This document shows, in pieces, positions 38,308-46,470 of a stretch of 64,000 nucleotides of DNA. The stretch's first letter is position 1; every line of letters begins with the position of its first letter. This DNA comes from Bradyrhizobium sp. ARR65 (GTDB lineage: Bacteria; Pseudomonadota; Alphaproteobacteria; Rhizobiales; Xanthobacteraceae): the NCBI RefSeq assembly GCF_000472385.1, contig NZ_AWZU01000003.1:186137-250136 (forward strand), read 5' to 3'. The translations under genes were made by a program, and so were the position numbers. Under the pieces are notes generated by a model, which did not search any database, was not told where the DNA came from, and was given only the letters and a program-made list of their open reading frames with translations.

Positions 38308-40581
38308 ATGGCGGAGCGGGGCGGCGGCAGAGTGCGAGGGATCGCGACGACCTGGCCGCCGCGCGGAGCGGCGCAGGCCGGTGGTTTCGCGCCGGCCGGT
38401 CTTGACCTCTGGACATCGTTCGTTGCGAAGCTCAGGAGCTGGGTCCGCGCGGAGGCGGGCGCCGGGCGGCTCTTGCCCTGGGTGCCCGTGGCGTTCGGCG
38501 CCGGGATCGCGGTCTACTTCAGCGCGGATCACGAGCCGCAGCTCGTGGTCGCGACGTTCACCGCGGTGGTGCTTTGCCTCGCGGCGTTCCTGTTGCGGCG
38601 CTGGAAATTCTTTCCTGCTCTCGTGCTGACCGCCGCCGCAGCCGCGGGGTTCGCCACGGCGACATTCAGAACTGCGCACGTCGCCCATATCGTGCTGCCC
38701 CGGCCGCTCTATTCGGTCGCTCTGTCCGGCTTCGTCGAGACGCGCGACATTCGTGAGCGCACGGACCGCTTCGTGCTGCGCGTCGTCCACATGGAGGCCC
38801 AACGCGGCGATCTGAAGCTCGAGCGCGTCCGGCTGTCCGTGAAGAAGGGCACCGCGCCCGATGTCGGCAGCTTTGTCGAACTGAAGGCGCGCTTGATGCC
38901 GCCGCTCGCTCCCTTGAGGCCGGGTTCTTACGATTTCGCGCGCGACTTGTTTTTCCAGGGCATCGGTGCGTCCGGATTCGTGATGGGCGGCATCACCATC
39001 GCCAAACCGCCTGATAGCGGCGGGTTGTCCTTGCGCTACGCCGCCTTCATGCAGGGCCTGCGCGATGCCATCGATGCACGCATCCGCACGCGCCTTGAGG
39101 GTGATGAGCGCTCGATAGCGACCGCGCTTTTGACCGGGCGGCGCGATGCGATCTCCGAGCCGGTCAACGATGCGATGTTCATTTCCGGCCTTGGCCATGT
39201 CTTGTCGATCTCCGGCTATCACATGGCGGTTGTCGCCGGCGTGGTGTTCTTCGCGATGCGCGCATTGCTGGCGCTGATACCCGGCCTGGCCGTCGGCTTT
39301 CCGATCAAGAAATGGGCGGCTGCTGCCGCACTCGTCGCCGCCGCGTTCTATCTGCTGCTCTCGGGCGCGGAAGTGGCGACGCAAAGATCGTTCTTCATGA
39401 CCGCGGTGGTGCTGATCGCGGTGATCGTGGACCGCCGCGCCATCACCTTCCGCACGCTCGCGGTCGCCGCCATGATCGTTCTGGCGATCGCGCCGGAGGC
39501 GCTGGTGCATCCGAGCTTCCAGATGTCCTTTGCCGCGACGCTGGCACTCGTGGCACTGGTGCAGGTCGGCATGCCCCGTCTGCTGGCCACGCCCGATAGT
39601 TCGACTGCTGCGCGCGTGGCACTGTGGGGCGGCCGCGAGCTCATGATGCTGATGCTGGCTTCGCTGGTGGCCGGATTGGCCACCACGCCCTACGCCGCCT
39701 TTCATTTCCATCGCGTCACGCCGTTCGGTGTGCTCGCCAATCTCGCGGCGATGCCGGTGGTGTCCGCGCTCGTGATGCCGGCCGGGCTGCTCGGGCTGCT
39801 CGCGATGCCATTCGGCCTCGACGGCTTTTTCTGGTGGTTGATGGGCGTTGGCATCGACTGGATGATCGTGGTTACGCAATGGGTGGCGCATTTGCCCGGC
39901 GCGATTGGCCGCATGGCGGCGTTCGGCACAGCGCCGCTGATCGTAGCTTCCATCGGCATCATCGTGATGGGCCTGTTGCGGACGCCGCTGCGCTGGTCGG
40001 GCGCGCTTGTGCTTGCCCTGGCCGTGGTCTGGGCGCTCGCCGCGCCGCAGCCCGATGTGCTGATTTCCGGCGATGGGCGGAGCGTTGCGGTGCGCGGCCG
40101 CGACGGGCACCTGCATCTGATGCAGACCGGCAAGGACGCGTTCCTGGTGAAGGAATGGCTTGCCGCCGATGCTGATCCCAGAGCAGGCGGCGAAGCTTCG
40201 CTCGCGCAAGGAGCCTCTTGCGATGAGGCTGGCTGCGTGGTGGCGATGGCCGACGGCGCCTTCGTCGCGCAGGCGCTGCGCGCGGACGCCTTGCTTGATG
40301 ATTGCGATCGCGCCGCGCTCGTCATGACGATCCATCAGGCGCCGAAGGATTGTGCTGCTGCGGTGATCGACCGCGATCGGCTGCGGCGGCAAGGGGCGCT
40401 GGCATTGCGGCGTAACGGTACCGGCTTTGACGTCGAGGCGGTGAGGCCGCGCGGCTTTGACCGGCCGTGGTCTCCGGCCGCAGCTTATGCCGAGACCGAT
40501 ACGGCCAGCCTGTCGCGCCCGGCTGCTCAGCGCGGCAAGGACGCCACACCCTCTGAATCCGATCTGCAGCCGGATGACTGA
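38308..40581 (+). CDS. comEC: ComEC/Rec2-family DNA uptake channel protein
   Basis: An inner-membrane protein of the family that carries single-stranded DNA into the cell during natural transformation. 757 residues. A hydrophobic N-terminal region is followed by an OB-like periplasmic domain (about 125-215, DUF4131) and the competence domain with many membrane helices (from about 260: LLTGRRDAISEPVNDAMFISGLGHVLSISGYHMAVVAG, the family signature). A C-terminal segment (about 580-740) resembles a reduced beta-lactamase-like domain but lacks an obvious HxHxDH motif, so nuclease activity there is doubtful. Competence has not been shown for most relatives. A terminator follows. Confidence 0.93.
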   Translation: MAERGGGRVRGIATTWPPRGAAQAGGFAPAGLDLWTSFVAKLRSWVRAEAGAGRLLPWVPVAFGAGIAVYFSADHEPQLVVATFTAVVLCLAAFLLRRWKFFPALVLTAAAAAGFATATFRTAHVAHIVLPRPLYSVALSGFVETRDIRERTDRFVLRVVHMEAQRGDLKLERVRLSVKKGTAPDVGSFVELKARLMPPLAPLRPGSYDFARDLFFQGIGASGFVMGGITIAKPPDSGGLSLRYAAFMQGLRDAIDARIRTRLEGDERSIATALLTGRRDAISEPVNDAMFISGLGHVLSISGYHMAVVAGVVFFAMRALLALIPGLAVGFPIKKWAAAAALVAAAFYLLLSGAEVATQRSFFMTAVVLIAVIVDRRAITFRTLAVAAMIVLAIAPEALVHPSFQMSFAATLALVALVQVGMPRLLATPDSSTAARVALWGGRELMMLMLASLVAGLATTPYAAFHFHRVTPFGVLANLAAMPVVSALVMPAGLLGLLAMPFGLDGFFWWLMGVGIDWMIVVTQWVAHLPGAIGRMAAFGTAPLIVASIGIIVMGLLRTPLRWSGALVLALAVVWALAAPQPDVLISGDGRSVAVRGRDGHLHLMQTGKDAFLVKEWLAADADPRAGGEASLAQGASCDEAGCVVAMADGAFVAQALRADALLDDCDRAALVMTIHQAPKDCAAAVIDRDRLRRQGALALRRNGTGFDVEAVRPRGFDRPWSPAAAYAETDTASLSRPAAQRGKDATPSESDLQPDD

Positions 40582-40595
40582 CAAGGTTTGCAAAG

Positions 40596-40622
40596 AACTC
40601 CGGCGCCAAGGGCCGGAGTTTT
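40596..40622. terminator. Bidirectional terminator between comEC and a convergent small gene
   Basis: AACTCCGGC (40596-40604) and GCCGGAGTT (40612-40620) form a perfect 9-bp stem that leads into TTTT on the plus strand. It follows comEC by 15 bases and the minus-strand small gene ends at 40640, so it can serve both. Confidence 0.85.
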
Positions 40623-40639
40623 CGTCATTCGCGGAGCCG

Positions 40640-40852
40640 TCAGTGACCGGCGGGAGCCGACCAGCCGCCCGAGTACACCCCGAGCTCGCGCGACGGCGCG
40701 GCGGCGTTGTTGGAATTGCGGAATTGCTGGCTGCTGGTCGTTGCAGCGGCCGTCGCCTTGCGGGCGCGATGATGCTCGGCGGCGGAAGCGGCCTGGACCG
40801 TGGTTGCCGCCATCAGCAGGGCGCCGAAGGTGACGAGAATGGTCTTGCTCAT
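40640..40852 (-). CDS. Small secreted hypothetical protein
   Basis: 70 residues with a clear signal peptide (MSKTILVTFGALLMAATTVQAASA, cut before AEHHRARK) and a low-complexity mature part (RKATAAATTSSQQFRNSNNAAAPSRELGVYSGGWSAPAGH). The ribosome site GAGGAG is well placed upstream of ATG 40852. A short exported protein of unknown function, of a type common in Bradyrhizobium. Confidence 0.72.
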   Translation of the reverse strand: MSKTILVTFGALLMAATTVQAASAAEHHRARKATAAATTSSQQFRNSNNAAAPSRELGVYSGGWSAPAGH

Positions 40853-41161
40853 GGGGTGTCTCCTCGTTGGTTACACTTGACGAAGCGCGAGCGCTTTCGG
40901 GTGTTGCGTCGGAAGATCACCTAGTGCGGGAGCATGAGTCCGGGAACCCGGGAAAACCGGAAAGGACTATTCGCCAGCAGTGAACAATCGAGTCTTGCTC
41001 CGCCGTTATCCTCACCTTGGCGGACCTGTAGACCGGGCGGCGGTCTGCTTTGAGATCGCCCCCCAAAGGCAGCTTTCAGGGCCGTGTATGTGCTTGACGC
41101 TCGACATCTGGGATACTGATGCCCCGAGCTATTGCTGTAGAATCAATTTCAGGATCTGAAG
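40853..41161. other. 309-base region without a gene; possible repeat fragment
   Basis: Divergent promoter region of the small secreted protein and the SGNH hydrolase. GAGCATGAGTCCGGG at about 40930 resembles the left arm of the repeats at 11771 and 19269, so this may be a decayed copy. No other feature is seen. Confidence 0.4.
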
Positions 41162-41659
41162 ATGAGCGAGAAATCCAGGCTGCCTCTTCCACTTGTTACG
41201 TTGGCGGTTCTCTTTCAACTTGGCGCGGCGCATGCCGCGACTGTCGTCGCCCTCGGCGCCAGCAACACGGCCGGCAAGGGCGTCTCGGCTGACCAGGCAT
41301 ACCCGGCGCAGCTTGAGACGCTGCTTCGTGCGCAAGGCTTGGACGTCAATGTCATCAACGCAGGCGTCAGCGGTGATACGACCGGCGGTATGATGGCTCG
41401 GCTTGAAAGCGCAGTTCCGAAGGGGACCAAGGTCGTGATTCTTCAGCCCGGCGGAAATGATCTGAGAAAGGGGGCGCCCAACTACACCGCCGAGTTGCAA
41501 CGTCGGCTAATGGCGATGGGAGTCAGGGTTGTCATGCTGCCAAACGGAATGTTCAGGGGCAAACCGCACCAAGCCGATGGAATGCACCTGACCGCGGAAG
41601 GCTACCACATGCTCGCGCAACAGCTCGCTGGCCCCGTCGCCAGCGCATTGCGGAAGTAG
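41162..41659 (+). CDS. SGNH/GDSL-family hydrolase (TesA-like lysophospholipase/arylesterase)
   Basis: 165 residues with a signal peptide (to about residue 25, AHA), so periplasmic. Block I reads VVALGASNTAGKG with the nucleophile Ser in GASN rather than the usual GDS. Block II Gly is in VINAGVSGDTTGG, block III is GGNDLRKG, and block V is DGMHLTAEGYHMLA with the catalytic Asp-His pair. All catalytic residues are therefore present. Likely substrates are acyl esters of small molecules or lysolipids. A single gene. Confidence 0.92.
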   Translation: MSEKSRLPLPLVTLAVLFQLGAAHAATVVALGASNTAGKGVSADQAYPAQLETLLRAQGLDVNVINAGVSGDTTGGMMARLESAVPKGTKVVILQPGGNDLRKGAPNYTAELQRRLMAMGVRVVMLPNGMFRGKPHQADGMHLTAEGYHMLAQQLAGPVASALRK

Positions 41660-41923
41660 CTAAACGATTTCTCCGCTTTGAGAGCCGGCCGCAGCCGGCT
41701 CTCGGCGCATGTCATCTTGAGCGATATCGAAGGCGCCCAGGTGAAATTCTTCGGCGATGCCGTCGCCGCTGCCCGGCAGCTTGACCAGCGTAAACGCCGC
41801 GTTCGGAAACTGCTGCCAGATGCCGATATCTTCGGCCGTCACCGTGAGCCAGCCAAACGTAAACATATAGCGGCCGGGCTTCACCACTCGCCCGGCCTTC
41901 TGCCACGTGATCTTGTTGACCAC
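41660..41923 (-). CDS. Conserved hypothetical protein
   Basis: 87 residues from GTG 41923 with GGAG 9 bases upstream. It begins VNKITWQKAGRVVKPGRYMFTFGWLTVTAEDIGIWQQFPNAAFTLVK. It is soluble, with a compact beta-rich appearance. I recognise it as a family found across Bradyrhizobium with no known function. The stop codon lies immediately next to the end of the convergent SGNH hydrolase gene. Confidence 0.75.
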   Translation of the reverse strand: MVNKITWQKAGRVVKPGRYMFTFGWLTVTAEDIGIWQQFPNAAFTLVKLPGSGDGIAEEFHLGAFDIAQDDMRREPAAAGSQSGEIV

Positions 41924-42028
41924 AGGTCAGCTCCAAGGACGCGCTTACAAACTACTCAAAAACCACGTTTAAGTCGCGCGCGGCACCGCCGGCAAAAACC
42001 GGCGGAACCATCGATTGCGCTGACTGTC

Positions 42029-42451
42029 TCAGCCGACCGGCAACCGCCGCGTCCCAGGCGTCGTCTCCGCGGTGTGCGCGGGCGTGCCGACAGGGTGCGT
42101 CACCGGCAACTGCAGCACCGTTACCCGCTGGCCCTCGCAGAGCAGGGTCACCAGCACGTGGCTGCCATCCGGAAATTCGATCGCATCGTGATGACGATCG
42201 GGAATGTGCGTATCGATGGTGTTGAATTTTCCGACACGGAAGTTGACGGTCCGCGTCCAGATCCATCGATTGTCATAGCGAACGTTGTCGGCGAAGGCGA
42301 GCTCGGTGCCAGGCAGCATGCAGACCGCGACCGTCGGATCGCTCTCTGATGCAAAACCGCGGGTCGAGGTGCCGCGGAATGTCGTGGTGATCAGCGTTTC
42401 GCCAACTTGAGCGGGACGTGACGCCACGGCATGCAGGCTATAGTCACACAT
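42029..42451 (-). CDS. Conserved Rhizobiales hypothetical protein (MCDYSLHAVASRPA family)
   Basis: 140 residues from ATG 42451 with GAGGAG upstream. The N-terminus MCDYSLHAVASRPAQVGETL and the motif VAVCMLPGTELAFADNVRY are characteristic of a conserved Rhizobiales protein whose function I do not know. HHDAIEFPDGSHVLVTLLCEGQRVTVLQLP forms the C-terminal conserved half. There is no signal peptide; Cys2 and Cys44 are conserved in my recollection, which could suggest metal binding, but this is not established. Confidence 0.82.
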   Translation of the reverse strand: MCDYSLHAVASRPAQVGETLITTTFRGTSTRGFASESDPTVAVCMLPGTELAFADNVRYDNRWIWTRTVNFRVGKFNTIDTHIPDRHHDAIEFPDGSHVLVTLLCEGQRVTVLQLPVTHPVGTPAHTAETTPGTRRLPVG

Positions 42452-42668
42452 CGGATTGCTCCTCGCTTGAGATAGTCAACCCGCGCTCTTTCGAGGCGCA
42501 GGCCTCTATCAGAGTGGACGAGCCCTCCAGTCTCAGAGGGCTTGTGGGCGATTATGCGGCCCGCAATCGTCAAGTGCGATCACATCCGTTTGACTGCGTG
42601 CATTTCCTTTGAGCGTCAGCGCTTGACGTGTGCATCGCATCCATCACTGGCGGGGCATAAATTCTAAC

Positions 42669-42692
42669 GCTGCCGGAATCGGCATCCGGCAG
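42669..42692. terminator. Hairpin between lexA and the MCDYSLHAVA gene
   Basis: CTGCCGGA and TCCGGCAG form a perfect 8-bp stem in the 296-base gap. A second, longer stem (GCGCGCCT with AGGCGCGC, about 42713-42740) lies nearer the lexA stop. Neither has a long T tract, so termination is likely but not certain. No gene is seen in the gap. Confidence 0.45.
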
Positions 42693-42747
42693 TGCCGACG
42701 CCATCGCAGTCGCGCGCCTCACGTCGCGTCAGGCGCGCGCAGATAGT

Positions 42748-43440
42748 CTAGTACTTCCGATAGAGGCCGACCAGCTTGCCCTGAATCTTGACGCGGTTCG
42801 GCGGCAGGATACGCACCTCGTAGGCGGTGTTTGCGGGTTCCAGCGCGATCGAGGCGCCGCGGCGGCGGAAACGCTTCAAGGTCGCTTCCTCGTCGTCGAT
42901 CAGCGCGACCACGATGTCGCCGGTATCGGCGGTCTCATTGCGCTGGATCAGCGCCATGTCGCCATCGAGAATGCCGGCATCCACCATGGAGTCGCCGCGC
43001 ACCTCCAGCGCATAATGCTCGCCCGAGCCGAGCATATCCGGCGGCACGCTGATCGTGTGGCTGCGGGTCTGCAGCGCCTCGATCGGCGTGCCGGCCGCGA
43101 TGCGGCCCATCACCGGAACGGCCACGGGACGCTCGCCATCATCGGCGGCTGCGCCGCGTCCCTTGCCGAGATTGCCTTCGATGACGCTGGGCGTAAAGCC
43201 GCGGCGGCCGGAGGTCGCCGGCGACAGTTCGGGCAGCTTGATCACCTCGATGGCGCGGGCGCGGTTCGGCAGGCGACGAATGAAGCCGCGCTCTTCCAGT
43301 GCGGTGATGAGGCGGTGGATTCCCGACTTCGAGCGCAAATCGAGCGCATCCTTCATCTCGTCGAAGGAGGGCGGAACGCCGGCCTCTTTCAGCCGCTCGT
43401 TGATGAAACGCAGAAGTTCATACTGTTTGCGCGTAAGCAT
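42748..43440 (-). CDS. lexA: SOS repressor LexA
   Basis: Represses DNA-damage genes until RecA-ssDNA filaments trigger self-cleavage. 230 residues from ATG 43440. The winged-helix DNA-binding domain is [44 protein letters not shown]. The cleavage site Ala-Gly is in [11 protein letters not shown]. The catalytic Ser is in [10 protein letters not shown] and the Lys in [10 protein letters not shown]. It is slightly longer than enterobacterial LexA (202) because of the linker, as is normal in alphaproteobacteria. A LexA box at 43538-43552 shows autoregulation. Confidence 0.97.
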   Translation of the reverse strand: MLTRKQYELLRFINERLKEAGVPPSFDEMKDALDLRSKSGIHRLITALEERGFIRRLPNRARAIEVIKLPELSPATSGRRGFTPSVIEGNLGKGRGAAADDGERPVAVPVMGRIAAGTPIEALQTRSHTISVPPDMLGSGEHYALEVRGDSMVDAGILDGDMALIQRNETADTGDIVVALIDDEEATLKRFRRRGASIALEPANTAYEVRILPPNRVKIQGKLVGLYRKY

Positions 43441-43537
43441 CGCGACCAATCCCCAGGTTGATGTCGTTCGATTCCGGGATATCGGAGCCGTCGGCTCCCC
43501 CTAGATCGTCGAAACAAATCATGAACGGACACTATAT

Positions 43538-43552
43538 GTTCGATAAGTGTTC
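43538..43552 (-). promoter_or_regulatory. LexA box in the lexA promoter
   Basis: GTTC (43538-43541), 7 bases, GTTC (43549-43552): the alphaproteobacterial LexA site, about 100 bases upstream of the lexA start. The rest of the 317-base gap between moeA and lexA shows no gene. Confidence 0.88.
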
Positions 43553-43757
43553 CGCAACCACTTAATTTCCGGTGAACGCGATTAGTTGGCGCGAAATGCG
43601 CGGGCGGAACCTTAGTCCGCTCGCATGCGTGCTCGCAAGACGCGATGCGCGGGCGGATGTCGCCGATCTCGCACGAATCGCGCCGGCCACATGCGCCATC
43701 ATTCCAGGTTCGAGGCTTCGCATCGTCCCGGAGCGACGTGCAAGTAATCGAGCGCAG

Positions 43758-44969
43758 CTATTCCGGCAGCCGCAGGATCTCGCAAGGCGAGCCGGCCTTC
43801 GCCGCCGGCGCAAAGGGCGGGCGGATCACCAGTGCCCGGGCGCGAGAGAGATAGTTGAGCAGCGAGGAGTCCTGCCGCGTGACCGGCGTTGCGATCGGGG
43901 CGCCCTCGGCGCGGTCCTCGAGCGTTGCGCGCAAGTAATCCTCGCGCACGTCATTGGTCCCGACGTCGCGGCCGAGCAGGGCCGCCTCGCGGGCGTGATG
44001 GATGGTCTTGCGGCCGGACAGCGCGCGGATCAGCGGCACCACGAACAGCAGGGTGCAGACATAGGACGAGACGGGATTGCCGGGGACGCCGACGACACGC
44101 ATGGCACCAAGCCTGCCATGCATCATCGGTTTGCCGGGCCGCATGGCGATCTGCCAGAACGCGATGCTGACCCGCTCGGCCTCCAGCGCTTTCTTGACGA
44201 GATCGTGGTCGCCGACCGACGCGCCGCCGGTGGTGACCAGGATGTCGGCGCCCAGATCGCGGGCGCGGCGGATGCCGGCGACGGTGGCGTCCATGGTGTC
44301 GGCGGCGACGCCGAGATCGACCACCTCGGCGCCCTCGCTGCGCATCAGCGCGCGCAGCGCGTAGCCATTGGAGTAGACGATCTGACCCGGACCTGGCTCG
44401 GTGCCGGGCATCACCAATTCGTCGCCGGTGGCGAGCAAGGCGACCTTGGGCCGGCCGCGCACGGGCAGTTCCGGATAATTCATGCTGGCGGCGAGCGAGA
44501 GATCGCGATCGGTCAGGCGGCTTCCGGCCTCGAGCAGGACGTCGCCTTGGCGAAAATCGACGCCGGCGGGGCGGATATGCCGGCCGAGGATCGCGGCTTC
44601 CTTGATCGTGATGGAGCCGCCCTTGGCAACCGTATCTTCCTGGATCACCACGGCATCAGCGCCTTCGGGGATGACGCCGCCGGTGAAAATGCGCGCGGCT
44701 TCGCCTTTGCCGAGGGCGCGGTCGAACGGCCGGCCCGCGGCGACCTCGCCGATCACCTTGAGCTTTGCGTTGACCTCAGCGGCATCGGCCGCGCGCACGG
44801 CGTAGCCGTCCATCGCCGACATCGCCTGCGGCGGCTGCGTACGCAGCGCCACGACATCGCGCGCCAGCGTGCGGTGGTAGGCCAGATCCAATGCGGTGGA
44901 TTCCTCCGGCAAGGGCTTGGCGCCATCGAGGATCGCGGCGAGTGCGTCGGCAACCGGCATCAGGGCCAC
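43758..44969 (-). CDS. moeA: Molybdopterin molybdenumtransferase
   Basis: Inserts molybdate into adenylylated molybdopterin to give molybdenum cofactor. 403 residues from GTG 44969 (GGAG eight bases upstream; ATG 44960 is also in frame). Visible motifs include QAMSAMDGYAVRAAD, RIFTGGVIPEGADAVV, VALLATGDELV, and the MPT-binding LVTTGGASVGDHDLV, followed by the C-terminal domain IV. moaC, usually its direct neighbour, is 13.4 kb away in this window (58353). lexA follows downstream. Confidence 0.96.
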   Translation of the reverse strand: MALMPVADALAAILDGAKPLPEESTALDLAYHRTLARDVVALRTQPPQAMSAMDGYAVRAADAAEVNAKLKVIGEVAAGRPFDRALGKGEAARIFTGGVIPEGADAVVIQEDTVAKGGSITIKEAAILGRHIRPAGVDFRQGDVLLEAGSRLTDRDLSLAASMNYPELPVRGRPKVALLATGDELVMPGTEPGPGQIVYSNGYALRALMRSEGAEVVDLGVAADTMDATVAGIRRARDLGADILVTTGGASVGDHDLVKKALEAERVSIAFWQIAMRPGKPMMHGRLGAMRVVGVPGNPVSSYVCTLLFVVPLIRALSGRKTIHHAREAALLGRDVGTNDVREDYLRATLEDRAEGAPIATPVTRQDSSLLNYLSRARALVIRPPFAPAAKAGSPCEILRLPE

Positions 44970-45169
44970 GGGCAAAACTCCAGATTTTCTACGATCGCAT
45001 TTGGGGATCGGCGCGTCGCTTCTACCCGAGAGCGCGCGGCGAGGCAAAGGCGGCGCGAGTTTGCTTCGCCTGCGCATGCAATTCGCCGGAGCGATTGCAC
45101 CTCGTGCATGAGCTCGCGCTCCGCGAAACAAGAGCATCGGTGCAGGATCTATGATGCGGCTGGCCAGTG

Positions 45170-45218
45170 CGTAAGCTGACCGAATACGTAAGCTGACCGA
45201 ATAAGAGGCGTAAGCTGA
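45170..45218. repeat. 17-base tandem repeat, possible insertion-sequence end remnant
   Basis: CGTAAGCTGACCGAATA occurs at 45170-45186 and again directly at 45187-45203. A partial third copy, CGTAAGCTGA, starts at 45209. Multiple short terminal repeats of this kind are found at ends of IS21-like elements. No transposase gene is near, so this would be a remnant. It lies about 200 bases upstream of moeA, at the edge of the 13-kb block that separates moeA and moaC. Confidence 0.6.
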
Positions 45219-45225
45219 GCCAAGA

Positions 45226-45263
45226 AGAAAAAGGCCCCGACGCCTTGCAGGTGTCAGGGCCTT
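45226..45263 (-). terminator. Terminator on the minus strand
   Basis: On the minus strand AAGGCCC (45257-45263) pairs with GGGCCTT (45231-45237), with further pairing inside (GACACC with GGCGTC, one wobble), followed by a T-rich run (45226-45232 and onward). It could stop transcripts from the HdeD-like gene before they reach moeA. Confidence 0.7.
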
Positions 45264-45510
45264 CCGGACGCTTGAGCCGTGGGCTGGCACGGCACGCAGA
45301 GCAAAACGCCGAAACCGTCCGGGCGGTTCCCAACCCGAGACAACAATTCTGATGGGATCGGGTGCTTGTGTCCGCGATATCAGTGGGAACGCGATCGGTA
45401 TGACTTTTCCGTATCATTCCGGTGTGGAGGTATGGAACATTGAATGCGTGCAGCGTGGTAGTGCAGTATTTCCAATGGCTGGGAATTTTAGTGCCCAGCG
45501 CAATAGCCGA

Positions 45511-45545
45511 CGCCGCCTTAGCGAAGATATTCCGCTAAGGCGGCG
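45511..45545. repeat. Perfect 13-bp inverted repeat downstream of the HdeD-like gene
   Basis: CGCCGCCTTAGCG (45511-45523) and CGCTAAGGCGGCG (45533-45545) with a 9-base loop. It lies 79 bases after the HdeD-like stop codon (minus strand). No T run follows on either strand; it may be an RNA 3'-end structure or a dispersed palindrome. The surrounding 45264-45623 stretch is otherwise empty and comparatively AT-rich. Confidence 0.65.
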
Positions 45546-45623
45546 TTGGCGCAATTGGGGAGCTCACGTCAGCGACTGCTCGCAGCGCTCGCCAAAGCCA
45601 CACCTGCAACGGACATCGATCGC

Positions 45624-46178
45624 TCAAGCCGCGCGCAAGCTCAACGCGACAGCGATCCATGCGGCGCCGTAGAAGACCAGATCGATGCCGAGGAAAAGGC
45701 CGATGGCCCAAAGCCCCGAGATCGGCCACTGCGACACGACGAGCATGCCGAGCACGAAGGTGATGCCTCCATCAAGGGCCTGCCACTCCCAGCCGGCCGA
45801 CCCGAGCACCAGCGCCGTCACGAATTGGAAGATGCCGCCGATCAGAAAGAACAGGCCCATGAACAGCGTCAATGTCTCGGCGCTCATGATGGGCTTGGTG
45901 ATCAGCAAGATGCCTGCGACGCCGAACAGGACGGCAGCGAACAAGTGGTGAAAGAAGGCTGCCCAGTGCCCCACCATCAAGGATTGCACAATCTCCAGTC
46001 CGGAGGCGATGATCAGCAGCCATCCAAAAAACAGCATGGTCACGATCGTCGCCCTGAACGATCGGGCGATCGCGGCGATGCCGAGCACGACGAGCCCGAT
46101 GCCGAAAGCCAAGAACCAGCCCCAGTATTGGACTATTTCCTGAGGCACCTCGATCTGGAAACCCTGAGCATCGCTCAT
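45624..46178 (-). CDS. HdeD-like membrane protein (DUF308)
   Basis: 184 residues with six predicted membrane helices, for example WGWFLAFGIGLVVLGIAAIA, IVTMLFFGWLLIIASGLEIV, LFAAVLFGVAGILLI, LTLFMGLFFLIGGIFQFVTALV and LWAIGLFLGIDLVFYGAAWIAVAL. Internal repeats of two-helix units are typical of HdeD, linked in enterobacteria with acid resistance at high cell density. GGGGAG precedes ATG 46178. No acid-resistance partners (hdeA or hdeB) are near, so a general membrane-stress role is the safest reading. Confidence 0.9.
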   Translation of the reverse strand: MSDAQGFQIEVPQEIVQYWGWFLAFGIGLVVLGIAAIARSFRATIVTMLFFGWLLIIASGLEIVQSLMVGHWAAFFHHLFAAVLFGVAGILLITKPIMSAETLTLFMGLFFLIGGIFQFVTALVLGSAGWEWQALDGGITFVLGMLVVSQWPISGLWAIGLFLGIDLVFYGAAWIAVALSLRAA

Positions 46179-46470
46179 CTCGTCGCTCCCCTATCTCGTT
46201 GCTCCCTTCAAAGTGACGGCCGGCGCGAGCAGAGCTTTTCGACGTCTGCCGCGAACCGGCCCTCGATGGACGCGCTTGTTCTTCAGCGTCGGCGTCAACA
46301 GGCCGCCATCGATCGTCCAAGGCCCGGTAGGGCATAATACCGCGACGGCGGTGCGTCGGCACCATCATCTCTGCGAATAGCGGATCGGCAAGAGTGGCGC
46401 TCTCGGGACCATTTGGCGCGATCTTCTGGAGAAAGTCTGGGAGAGGCGTATGCGCGCCCTGGGCGCGAGA

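Noticed and set aside
38224..40593. 789-residue open frame antisense to comEC
   Set aside because: Composition is dominated by Arg, His and Gln without hydrophobic core patterns. ComEC on the plus strand explains the region.
41085..41115. Promoter with TTGACG and ATACT before the SGNH hydrolase
   Set aside because: The spacer is only about 13 bases, too short for a sigma-70-type promoter.
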